From positions 1-25,658 of the forward strand of contig QMWT01000005.1 in the NCBI GenBank assembly GCA_003661775.1: DNA of 25,658 nucleotides. The letters run 5' to 3'. A program made the translations under genes and the position numbers. The notes below the pieces were generated by a model, which saw only the letters and a list, made by a program, of their open reading frames with translations, ran no database searches and was not told the DNA's origin. The stretch is from Thermoprotei archaeon. GTDB lineage: Archaea; Thermoproteota; Thermoprotei_A; Sulfolobales; Ignisphaeraceae. Of the stretch, positions 7,118 through 12,809 are shown one piece after another. The first letter of the stretch is position 1. Each line of letters starts with the position of its first letter.

Positions 7118-7282
7118 TTATGATATTTCTTTTAGGAATTCTTCTAGTTTTCGTACTCTGCCTTTCTTTATGTCTTCTTCTGCCTCCTGTATTGCGCTTA
7201 ATGCTTCCTTATCCAGAATTATGTCTAGTGTTTCGGCAATCCCTTCAAGAAGTTCTTTTATGTTTTTAATTACCTCTTCCAT
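7118..7282 (-). CDS. Small acidic helical protein, antitoxin-like
   Basis: A 54-aa frame starting MEEVIKNIKELLEGIAETLD and ending VRKLEEFLKEIS. Its second half (ALSAIQEAEEDIKKGRVRKL) resembles the C-terminal pattern of small archaeal RelB/VapB-type antitoxins, but no toxin gene is recognisable beside it. A TATA element (TTTTTATAC, about 7314-7306 on the minus strand) lies 26-28 nt before the ATG, implying a leaderless or near-leaderless transcript. The competing plus-strand frame here encodes a Ser-rich, low-quality peptide. Moderate support only. Confidence 0.5.
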   Translation of the reverse strand: MEEVIKNIKELLEGIAETLDIILDKEALSAIQEAEEDIKKGRVRKLEEFLKEIS

Positions 7283-7348
7283 CACTTTCTACAATCCTGC
7301 TGGTCGTATAAAAATGTATCATTTATGTGTTCAACTACTTTGTGTTCG

Positions 7349-7609
7349 GTGGGGGTCTTGGACTTTTTGTTCGATTGTTTGGCGACCAGAAGTATTTTAG
7401 CTCTTTATGAGGTAGTTAAGGATGGTGGGAGGGTGCCCAAGGTCTCTCTGCCGACAGTAGGGGTTGAAGGAAATTACCTAGTCATACGTGTTCCTTTAAA
7501 CCTAGACTCCATAGAGTTTGCAAAGAAGCACATATTACAGCGCGCGCTTCCCATGATCTTATCTTGGCTTGAATATATAGAAGAAGATCGATGTAATGCA
7601 GCAAAGTAG
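7349..7609 (+). CDS. Small hypothetical protein
   Basis: About 86 aa; the start is uncertain among GTG 7349, TTG 7358 and TTG 7367, all after GGTGGGGG. A TATA-like GTATAAAAA at 7306-7314 would start transcripts near 7336, so the longer frame from 7325 is unlikely. The product has a beta-rich centre (RVPKVSLPTVGVEGNYLVIRV) followed by a helix (SIEFAKKHILQRALPMILSWLEYIEE). No family recognised. It diverges from the 54-aa gene across the same A/T element. Confidence 0.45.
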   Translation: MGVLDFLFDCLATRSILALYEVVKDGGRVPKVSLPTVGVEGNYLVIRVPLNLDSIEFAKKHILQRALPMILSWLEYIEEDRCNAAK

Positions 7610-7627
7610 TTTAAGAACTTCTTTATG

Positions 7628-7876
7628 CTATGGCCTCTTCTTTTCTTTCATCTTGACTAGCTTTTTCCTATCCTCTTCGCTTAAGCCATTCCATACTAGA
7701 GTTCCTAGGCTAGAACTGCTATCAACTTCATATTCCATGACATAGAGGAACATGTGGGCTCCGTCAGGCAATTTGGCTACCTTCTCTAATGCCTTTTCTA
7801 GTGATGAGAATACCCCCATCATCGTAGGTATGAGCCTCCTTCTTGGCCGAAACCACAATATGTACACCTTCTTCAT
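7628..7876 (-). CDS. Small hypothetical protein
   Basis: 82 aa starting MKKVYILWFRPRRRLIPTMM. The start at 7876 is preferred over 7885 because GAGGAGG lies about 9 nt upstream. The predicted fold alternates a strand (KKVYILWF), an Arg cluster, a helix (SLEKALEKVAKL), a strand (HMFLYVMEYEV) and a Lys-rich C-terminal helix. No known family. It follows the exonuclease gene by about 26 nt on the same strand and is probably in its operon. Confidence 0.55.
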   Translation of the reverse strand: MKKVYILWFRPRRRLIPTMMGVFSSLEKALEKVAKLPDGAHMFLYVMEYEVDSSSSLGTLVWNGLSEEDRKKLVKMKEKKRP

Positions 7877-7902
7877 TCTTCTCATCCTCCTCTTTTATCA
7901 CC

Positions 7903-8664
7903 TTAGACATAGTCGCGCAGGTATTCTATTATCTCTGTCGGTAGGTATCCAAATTTCTTTAATGCATAGTCCTCTAGTGACTTGATTATTGTTCGGACTA
8001 CTTGGGATATGTACCATAGTATCCAAGCCTCTAGGTACAGGTCTGCAAAGTTGTGGTGGACTATGGTGTCTATGGCGCTTTTGTCTCTTTTGAGCAACCA
8101 CTTCTTGAAGTAGATGTCTGGTATCTTCTCGCTTGCAACATAGTCCTTAAATAGACTTTTTAGGAATGATTCCAGCTTCTTTACTTCGCCGTTATTGTTG
8201 TCGCCTAGGTAGAACTTCGGGTAGTATGTCCTGATTATGTCTGTTGCTGTTATTGTCATTTTCGAGAAGCGGTAGTCTGGGAGTTCGTACTCCTCCTCAT
8301 ACTCATAGTCGTATTCAATACGCATGACGACCCTGTACATCATTAGGTCTCGGATCTCTTTTATCATCAGGAACGACCTTTCAAAGTCTGCATTATATGC
8401 CCATGCTGTGTACCCTCTTCCGATGTACCATTGTATTGTGTTCCTTAGGAAGCGCCTGAACTTCTTCCAGTCCTGCGGGTCTGGGAGGAAGTAGACATAA
8501 GCGAACTTCTTCTCGTAATCAAGGAGGCCACCGCATATTACTATGTCTTCGTTCTTGTCAAGCCCCGATGTCTCGATATCGACTATCAGGTGTTTGCGCA
8601 CTACAAAGTCGTCTGGGGGTAGCAGGTCTGGATCGAGTTTAAAGACCCGCTTAATGAATTCCAT
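7903..8664 (-). CDS. DEDD-superfamily 3'-5' exonuclease-like protein
   Basis: 253 aa. Exo I motif is D29-x-E31 (HLIVDIETSGL); Exo II includes D93 (TAWAYNADFERSF); the Exo III region near residue 210 is HHNFADLYLEAW. This is the RNase H-fold metal site of DnaQ/YprB-like exonucleases. Such enzymes trim DNA or RNA 3' ends in replication, repair or nucleotide recycling. The ATG at 8664 is preferred over TTG 8682 because the TATA at about 8697-8690 (minus strand) puts the transcript start near 8667. It shares that TATA region with the divergent radical SAM gene. The superfamily is fairly sure, the subfamily is not. Confidence 0.7.
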   Translation of the reverse strand: MEFIKRVFKLDPDLLPPDDFVVRKHLIVDIETSGLDKNEDIVICGGLLDYEKKFAYVYFLPDPQDWKKFRRFLRNTIQWYIGRGYTAWAYNADFERSFLMIKEIRDLMMYRVVMRIEYDYEYEEEYELPDYRFSKMTITATDIIRTYYPKFYLGDNNNGEVKKLESFLKSLFKDYVASEKIPDIYFKKWLLKRDKSAIDTIVHHNFADLYLEAWILWYISQVVRTIIKSLEDYALKKFGYLPTEIIEYLRDYV

Positions 8665-8674
8665 GTGTGATTCT

Positions 8675-8697
8675 TTTGTCAAAATTAGGTTTATACC
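8675..8697. promoter_or_regulatory. Bidirectional promoter: TTTGTCAAA box and near-palindromic TATA
   Basis: GGTTTATACC (8688-8697) reads as a TATA element on both strands: plus TTTATACC, minus TATAAACC. It gives predicted transcript starts near 8718 (plus) and 8667 (minus), each just before an ATG (8728 and 8664). TTTGTCAAA at 8675-8683 lies about 15 nt before the plus TATA and overlaps the minus leader region. Confidence 0.55.
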
Positions 8698-8727
8698 AAT
8701 CGTTTGGGAATTCCCTATAGTGAAAAT

Positions 8728-9438
8728 ATGCCCAAGTCTTCTGTCGACTATGCTACTGACAACATTACTGTATACAGAAGCCCATGCCCGTACAGGTGCA
8801 GGTACTGCTGGGCTTGGAGGATCCCATTATTCAGGTCGAGGATCAGGAGGGGCCATTATGATCCAGTCAAGGAGGCTGAAAGGTATGCTAGGACGGGAGA
8901 GCCGAGGACTATAGTTGTCAGCTTCACCAGCGACCCGTATCCCCCTGTCGAGAAATCCCTTAGGAAGACCAGGAGGGTTCTGGAGGCTCTTGCTAGGAAT
9001 CCAAGGCACAAGGTAATGGTGCTTACGAAGAACCCGCAACTGGCCTTGCGCGACCTAGACATCTTCTTAAGGCACCCGAACATGTGGCTTGGGACTACTG
9101 TCATCTCTCTTGAGCCTACTGATTGGGAGCCTTATGCTCCTAGTCCAGAGGAGCGCCTTAGTGCGCTTAAATCAGCTCACAGCAAGGGCGTCAGGACTTG
9201 GCTTTCGGTCGAGCCGATCATTCCAAGAACTACCTATCCTGAGCTCATAGTGGGAGAGACGCTGGATTATGTCGACTGGTATGTTCTGGGGGCGTTCAAT
9301 TATAGCGGGAGATTAGCGAAGATGGGAAAGGATGTGCTGAAGGGCTGGTATAGGGATCATGTAGTCCAAGCCATCAGCATCCTCAGGTCGCACGGCAGGG
9401 AGTTCCATATTAAAAAGGAATTAAGGAAGTACCTCTGA
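8728..9438 (+). CDS. Radical SAM protein of the spore photoproduct lyase-like (SplB) group
   Basis: 236 aa. The [4Fe-4S]-SAM cluster motif is C20-x3-C24-x2-C27 (CPYRCRYCWAW). Further blocks typical of SPL-like proteins are SFTSDPYPPVEKSLRKTRRVLEAL in two short pieces, VLTKNP, and a late strand LSVEPIIP. Relatives repair thymine photodimers or are uncharacterised radical enzymes. It is somewhat shorter than classical spore photoproduct lyase, which also needs a C-terminal Cys not evident here, so the substrate is open. The ATG at 8728 is chosen because the TATA at 8690-8697 excludes the TTG at 8704. The divergent exonuclease neighbour suggests nucleic-acid repair or modification. Confidence 0.8.
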   Translation: MPKSSVDYATDNITVYRSPCPYRCRYCWAWRIPLFRSRIRRGHYDPVKEAERYARTGEPRTIVVSFTSDPYPPVEKSLRKTRRVLEALARNPRHKVMVLTKNPQLALRDLDIFLRHPNMWLGTTVISLEPTDWEPYAPSPEERLSALKSAHSKGVRTWLSVEPIIPRTTYPELIVGETLDYVDWYVLGAFNYSGRLAKMGKDVLKGWYRDHVVQAISILRSHGREFHIKKELRKYL

Positions 9439-9542
9439 ATATCTGGATAGGCATCTGTCGAATTCTTTACTTTTGTTAAATGTTCTTGGTGCTAGGATCT
9501 TGCACAGCTTTTTATGATAACTGTCGAAGTGTCTAGGCGTGA

Positions 9543-9562
9543 TTTGTCAAAACGCTTATATA
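9543..9562 (+). promoter_or_regulatory. Promoter (TTTGTCAAA and TATA) of the coiled-coil gene
   Basis: TTTGTCAAA at 9543-9551 and TTATATA at 9556-9562, 13 nt start to start. Predicted transcription start is near 9585, so the start codon must be the ATG at 9597, not 9576. The block is duplicated at 12748-12767. Confidence 0.75.
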
Positions 9563-9569
9563 CTCTGGA

Positions 9570-9604
9570 GGTTATATGTATAACTGGTGGTTAGGCATGA
9601 AACC
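9570..9604 (+). promoter_or_regulatory. Tandem 16-bp palindrome operator, copy 2
   Basis: GGTTATATGTATAACT (9570-9585), 3-bp spacer GGT, then GGTTAGGCATGAAACC (9589-9604). It starts 14 nt after the start of the TATA element and covers the predicted transcript start and the ATG at 9597. A bound regulator should block initiation. It is identical to the copy at 12775-12809. Confidence 0.8.
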
Positions 9605-10430
9605 CGTATCTGAAACCCAATTCTTGGTTGTAAAACTGAACGCAAAAATGACAGTCATCAAAGAATCTGAGCATGAAGAGGAGAAGAACACGTTCCTGAT
9701 AAAGACAAGGCATGCCATTCCATATAATGTCTATAGGGATCTGAACAGATGGAGGGCGAGGAACTGGAAGCGCCTAATGAAGCTGAAGGTTCTTGACTGG
9801 ATGAACGTCCCTCTGTTCTCATCCAAGGATCTTCCAAAGATAAAAAAGATCCTCGACCAAGCAGTAAAGGAGTATGAGGAGATAATATCTAGGATCCCTG
9901 ATGAGGAGATAAGATCCAAGTTCTACTGCAAGCCCCAAATACTGGTCGTATCACCACCTCCAGGAATCTATGAGGAGAACTTCAGGCAGGACATATCCAC
10001 AGAGCTCCTGACCCAGCTACAGCAGACAGTCCAGCAGATTCTTGAAAAGCACGAGGAGAAGGATCCTGAACTGAAAAAGAAGTTAGACCATGTAGAAAGC
10101 CTTGTAGACGAGCTCATCAAGAAGCTACAGGAAGTACAAGAAAAGTCAATTGATGTTGAGAAGCTAGTACAAGCCCTTCAGGTCAACGAATCATTAAAAC
10201 AATTGGTGACCCAGTTAACAGCGCTTAGGGTTGCTAGTAGAATAGATTTAAGAGTAGTTAAGGCTGTTGAAAGCGACCTGAAAAAGATTGAGAAGGTTCA
10301 GGAGATCCTTACTCCAGAGGCTAAGAAGCTCCTAGAAGTTGCTAAACAGCACCTAGAGGCCATTAAGAGGGGTCAGACTGGTGACCTATCATCGGCGGTC
10401 GAGGAACTCGAAAAGGCTCTGAGTGGGTAA
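9597..10430 (+). CDS. Coiled-coil protein heading the MoxR-VWA cassette
   Basis: 277 aa from the ATG at 9597. The N-terminal 120 residues are mixed and basic (HAIPYNVYRDLNRWRARNWK). From about 135 the protein is a long helical coiled coil rich in Glu, Lys, Leu and Gln. No membrane segment or enzyme motif is seen. A frame from 9576 would add MYNWWLG, but those codons are operator DNA upstream of the predicted transcript start. Position before MoxR and VWA genes recalls helper proteins such as the DUF3150 group found in phage MoxR-VWA operons, but I cannot confirm homology. A scaffold or adaptor for the AAA+ machine is inferred. Confidence 0.65.
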   Translation: MKPVSETQFLVVKLNAKMTVIKESEHEEEKNTFLIKTRHAIPYNVYRDLNRWRARNWKRLMKLKVLDWMNVPLFSSKDLPKIKKILDQAVKEYEEIISRIPDEEIRSKFYCKPQILVVSPPPGIYEENFRQDISTELLTQLQQTVQQILEKHEEKDPELKKKLDHVESLVDELIKKLQEVQEKSIDVEKLVQALQVNESLKQLVTQLTALRVASRIDLRVVKAVESDLKKIEKVQEILTPEAKKLLEVAKQHLEAIKRGQTGDLSSAVEELEKALSG

Positions 10431-10434
10431 ACGC

Positions 10435-10441
10435 TTATATA
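10435..10441 (+). promoter_or_regulatory. TATA box of the MoxR-like gene
   Basis: TTATATA within ACGCTTATATAC, the same core as at 9556 and 12761. It starts 5 nt after the coiled-coil stop codon and 14 nt before the operator. The TTTGTCAAA box is absent because this position is the end of the upstream coding region. Confidence 0.7.
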
Positions 10442-10448
10442 CTTTAAA

Positions 10449-10483
10449 GGTTATACGTATAACTGGAGGTTAGGTGTGTAACC
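10449..10483 (+). promoter_or_regulatory. Tandem 16-bp palindrome operator, copy 3
   Basis: GGTTATACGTATAACT (10449-10464; its inner 14 bp are a perfect palindrome), spacer GGA, then GGTTAGGTGTGTAACC (10468-10483). The ATG of the MoxR-like gene follows directly at 10484. Spacing to the TATA box is the same as in copies 2 and 4. Confidence 0.8.
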
Positions 10484-11764
10484 ATGAGATCCCAAACCCA
10501 AGCCCCCCAAACCCGAAAGACCCCAAACCTCCCTACTTTCAAGTATAGATCCGTCTTCTTAGCAGGCCTCCGCAATATATTCTCTTGGTGGAGGGCAGAC
10601 CCAGAGACCAAAGAAATGCTCTCGATATGCCTCCTTGCCAAGAACTCGGTAGTATTGCTCTCGGGAACATATGGAGTCGGCAAGTCAACGTTTATAGAAT
10701 CTGTTATGAAGGTATTCTTCAGCGACATCTATGAGCAGGACGTAAAGCCCATAGCCAGAATTAGGGACACACTAACAGAATTCGATGTACTCCTGTATAT
10801 TGACATAGCCAAGCTCAGGAAAGGGATAGAGCACGTAGAGCCAAGACCAATAGTGATGGCCCCATTCAAGTTCTTCAACGAGCTCCAGAGAGGTAATCCA
10901 AGACTCTATAATGCCTTACTGAGCCTCTTTGCAGAGAAGGAAGTAGAGTACAGGGGCAGGGTCTTCAGGTCAAAGCCCTTCATAGCATTCTGCGATAGGA
11001 ACCCGCATGATGTCAGTAGTCATGAGATCCCCAAGGCGCTCTGGGATCGTATAGACGCTCATCTCTACATACGTGTGCTGGATATCACAGAGACCTATGA
11101 GCTGTTGACAAGCAAGTACGTAAAGACCCACATGCCGAGAATAGTGGACGCACTACCAAAACTCCTAACCAGCGAAAAGATGCTCGAAATATGGAACGAT
11201 GTAGACAAGGTCGTCGTACCTGAATCGGTGACACTATTCCTAGCACTTATTGCTGGTAGCTTCACATGCGCCCATATAGACCGCTCAGTAACAGAACCCA
11301 GATACCGCCTACCATGCGACAACTGCCAGTACAAAGGAGAGCTGTGCTTCAAGGTTCGAGAAGTATGGGGCACTAGGTGGGCGGAATCCACAATTAAGTT
11401 CGCCAAGGCCAGAGCTTGGCTCTACAGCAGGCCAATAGTCCAGCTTGAGGATGTCCTGTTCGTACTGCCATATACTCTGAATCATAGACTAGTCCTAAAA
11501 CCAGAAATAGAAGCATCATTCCCCAACAAGATAGAGTTCGTTAAAAAGGAGGTAATAGAAAGGGCAGTAAAAGTCAAAAAGGGCGTATGGATCAAAGCAA
11601 TTAAAGCATACCTAGCAGCACTCAAAGGAGATGATAGTGCAAGGGAAGAACTGGAGCAATTATCCGAAAGGGATGTAGTAGTCCTGAAATTGTACCGTAA
11701 GCTCAAGGAGGAAACGGAGCAAACTCAAAATGGTTTTGATAAGCTCCTCATGGGGGTGACTTAG
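10484..11764 (+). CDS. MoxR-like AAA+ ATPase
   Basis: 426 aa. Walker A is G61-T69 (GTYGVGKST). The Walker B position, normally DE in MoxR, reads N132-E133 (FKFFNELQRG), followed by the MoxR-type ALLSLFAEKEVEYRG, a sensor-like FCDRNPHD and the arginine-finger-like LWDRID. A late Cys cluster (TCAHID, then CDNCQYKGELC) may bind zinc. MoxR proteins usually act with a VWA partner to remodel or insert cofactors into protein complexes. Two-tailed archaeal virus ATV encodes such a pair. The partner here is at 12802. The Asn for Asp substitution could slow ATP hydrolysis. The start is fixed by the operator ending at 10483. Confidence 0.85.
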   Translation: MRSQTQAPQTRKTPNLPTFKYRSVFLAGLRNIFSWWRADPETKEMLSICLLAKNSVVLLSGTYGVGKSTFIESVMKVFFSDIYEQDVKPIARIRDTLTEFDVLLYIDIAKLRKGIEHVEPRPIVMAPFKFFNELQRGNPRLYNALLSLFAEKEVEYRGRVFRSKPFIAFCDRNPHDVSSHEIPKALWDRIDAHLYIRVLDITETYELLTSKYVKTHMPRIVDALPKLLTSEKMLEIWNDVDKVVVPESVTLFLALIAGSFTCAHIDRSVTEPRYRLPCDNCQYKGELCFKVREVWGTRWAESTIKFAKARAWLYSRPIVQLEDVLFVLPYTLNHRLVLKPEIEASFPNKIEFVKKEVIERAVKVKKGVWIKAIKAYLAALKGDDSAREELEQLSERDVVVLKLYRKLKEETEQTQNGFDKLLMGVT

Positions 11765-11765
11765 G

Positions 11766-12017
11766 ATGTCTGGAATTTTAAATGAGGTTGAAAAGGAATA
11801 CCTGACAGACCTGCTGGTAAGGCGCTTGGAGAAGCTCCGTGAAGACTACGTGAACAAGAGAGTCCCAAAGAACGAGGTCATTAAGGAAATATTCATCATC
11901 TTGGTGATCGACATGAAGCTAGACCTCGACTTCTTCAGAATAAAGAAGGCGGTTGACAAACTGGTTAGGGAGATGGGTGTAAAGATAGATAAGGATATTG
12001 AGGAGGTGGCTGGATGA
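11766..12017 (+). CDS. Small helical protein of the MoxR-VWA cassette
   Basis: 83 aa, charged and helical (NEVEKEYLTDLLVRRLEKL, then KAVDKLVREMGVKIDKDIEEV). It begins 1 nt after the MoxR stop, with GGGGGTGA just upstream, and overlaps the next gene by 4 nt, so it is translated from the same message. No family recognised. An adaptor or subunit of the MoxR-VWA complex is possible. Confidence 0.6.
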   Translation: MSGILNEVEKEYLTDLLVRRLEKLREDYVNKRVPKNEVIKEIFIILVIDMKLDLDFFRIKKAVDKLVREMGVKIDKDIEEVAG

Positions 12018-12262
12018 ACCTCCTAGACATGCTCAAGCTGGCTAAGGAAAAGAACCTCTCCCAGTACACCTTGGCTCTCTACATATACGCCAACCTAAAG
12101 GAGCTCAAAGACGATCCAGTCATACGCGCAACCATCCAGAAGGTTAAGGAACTCAGGAAGCTCAAGAAATCCCTCAGCCCCGAAGACTACTACCTTCTCT
12201 TCAACGCACTATCTTCACTCGAATCAATGCTAGTACTAGTGGACGGCGAAGATGAAGGGTGA
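12014..12262 (+). CDS. Small helical protein of the MoxR-VWA cassette
   Basis: 82 aa, helical (LLDMLKLAKEKNLSQYTLAL, then IQKVKELRKLKKSLSPEDYY) with an acidic end DGEDEG. Its ATG overlaps the upstream stop (ATGA) and its end overlaps the nuclease gene by 11 nt, showing tight coupling. No known domain. Its position and size suggest a small partner of the neighbouring enzymes rather than an independent regulator. Confidence 0.6.
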   Translation: MNLLDMLKLAKEKNLSQYTLALYIYANLKELKDDPVIRATIQKVKELRKLKKSLSPEDYYLLFNALSSLESMLVLVDGEDEG

Positions 12263-12743
12263 GGTTATGATAATAAGGTATATGGAAGACCTGCTGGTGC
12301 TCGACAAGTGGGTCAGGAAATTAATCAGATTGCACTTCTCTAGATGCAATTCATGGGCTGACGTCAGAAAGCCTGTCGAGATCCGCTCCCACCTCAGGAC
12401 ACTAGACGGGAAGGAAGTCGACCTCATGATTACAGACGGAGAGACTACAATTATTGTTGAACTGAAGAGCTACGACATAGAAGGCGTCATAAGGCAGGCG
12501 CTGGAGAGAAGGCGCCATGCCGACTACATCTACGTATGCCTCAACCTCCCAGCGCACGTCATCGTCAGGGAGCTGAAGAAGTACGAGGAAGCAGTAAGGT
12601 CTGGAATCGGCTTCATCTCCGCAGACGACGAGTGCATAGTCCTACGGGCATACCCGCAGAGAAGGCACCGCAGGAAGTGCAGGAAGGAGGCAGAACCTGC
12701 TGGTGATGTGCAGATACTGGATCTGCTTAAGGGTGGTGAGTGA
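12252..12743 (+). CDS. PD-(D/E)XK superfamily nuclease
   Basis: 163 aa. The core is D57 (EVDLMI) followed by E70-L-K72 (TIIVELKSY) on adjacent strands, then a helix RQALERRRHADYIYV resembling the conserved post-core helix of RecB/Cas4-like and archaeal nucleases. A candidate upstream Glu is E43. The C-terminus is basic (RRHRRKCRKE), suitable for DNA binding. The fold includes resolvases, recombination and restriction nucleases; which one is unknown. It sits inside the MoxR-VWA cassette, linking that machine to DNA processing or packaging (inference). ATG 12252 is used; ATG 12267 is also possible. Confidence 0.75.
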   Translation: MKGEVMIIRYMEDLLVLDKWVRKLIRLHFSRCNSWADVRKPVEIRSHLRTLDGKEVDLMITDGETTIIVELKSYDIEGVIRQALERRRHADYIYVCLNLPAHVIVRELKKYEEAVRSGIGFISADDECIVLRAYPQRRHRRKCRKEAEPAGDVQILDLLKGGE

Positions 12744-12747
12744 TTGA

Positions 12748-12767
12748 TTTGTCAAAACGCTTATATA
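12748..12767 (+). promoter_or_regulatory. Promoter (TTTGTCAAA and TATA) of the VWA gene
   Basis: TTTGTCAAA at 12748-12756 and TTATATA at 12761-12767. The block from about 12746 to 12809 is a near-perfect repeat of 9541-9604. It starts just after the nuclease stop, giving the VWA gene its own controlled promoter. Confidence 0.75.
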
Positions 12768-12774
12768 CTCTGGA

Positions 12775-12809
12775 GGTTATATGTATAACTGGTGGTTAGG
12801 CATGAAACC
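12775..12809 (+). promoter_or_regulatory. Tandem 16-bp palindrome operator, copy 4
   Basis: GGTTATATGTATAACT (12775-12790), spacer GGT, then GGTTAGGCATGAAACC (12794-12809). It is identical to copy 2 and covers the ATG at 12802. The same regulator should control both genes. Confidence 0.8.

Noticed and set aside
7903..8664. FVVRKH in the exonuclease as another tail motif
   Set aside because: It is internal in a soluble protein directly before the Exo I strand and not in a tail; treated as chance. RFVKRV in the recombinase is likewise part of its helix-turn-helix region.
9421..9550. Minus-strand peptide (HFDSYHKKLCKILAPR and onward) in the gap after the radical SAM gene
   Set aside because: About 40 codons look protein-like but no start codon or ribosome-binding site could be found; it may be a gene remnant.
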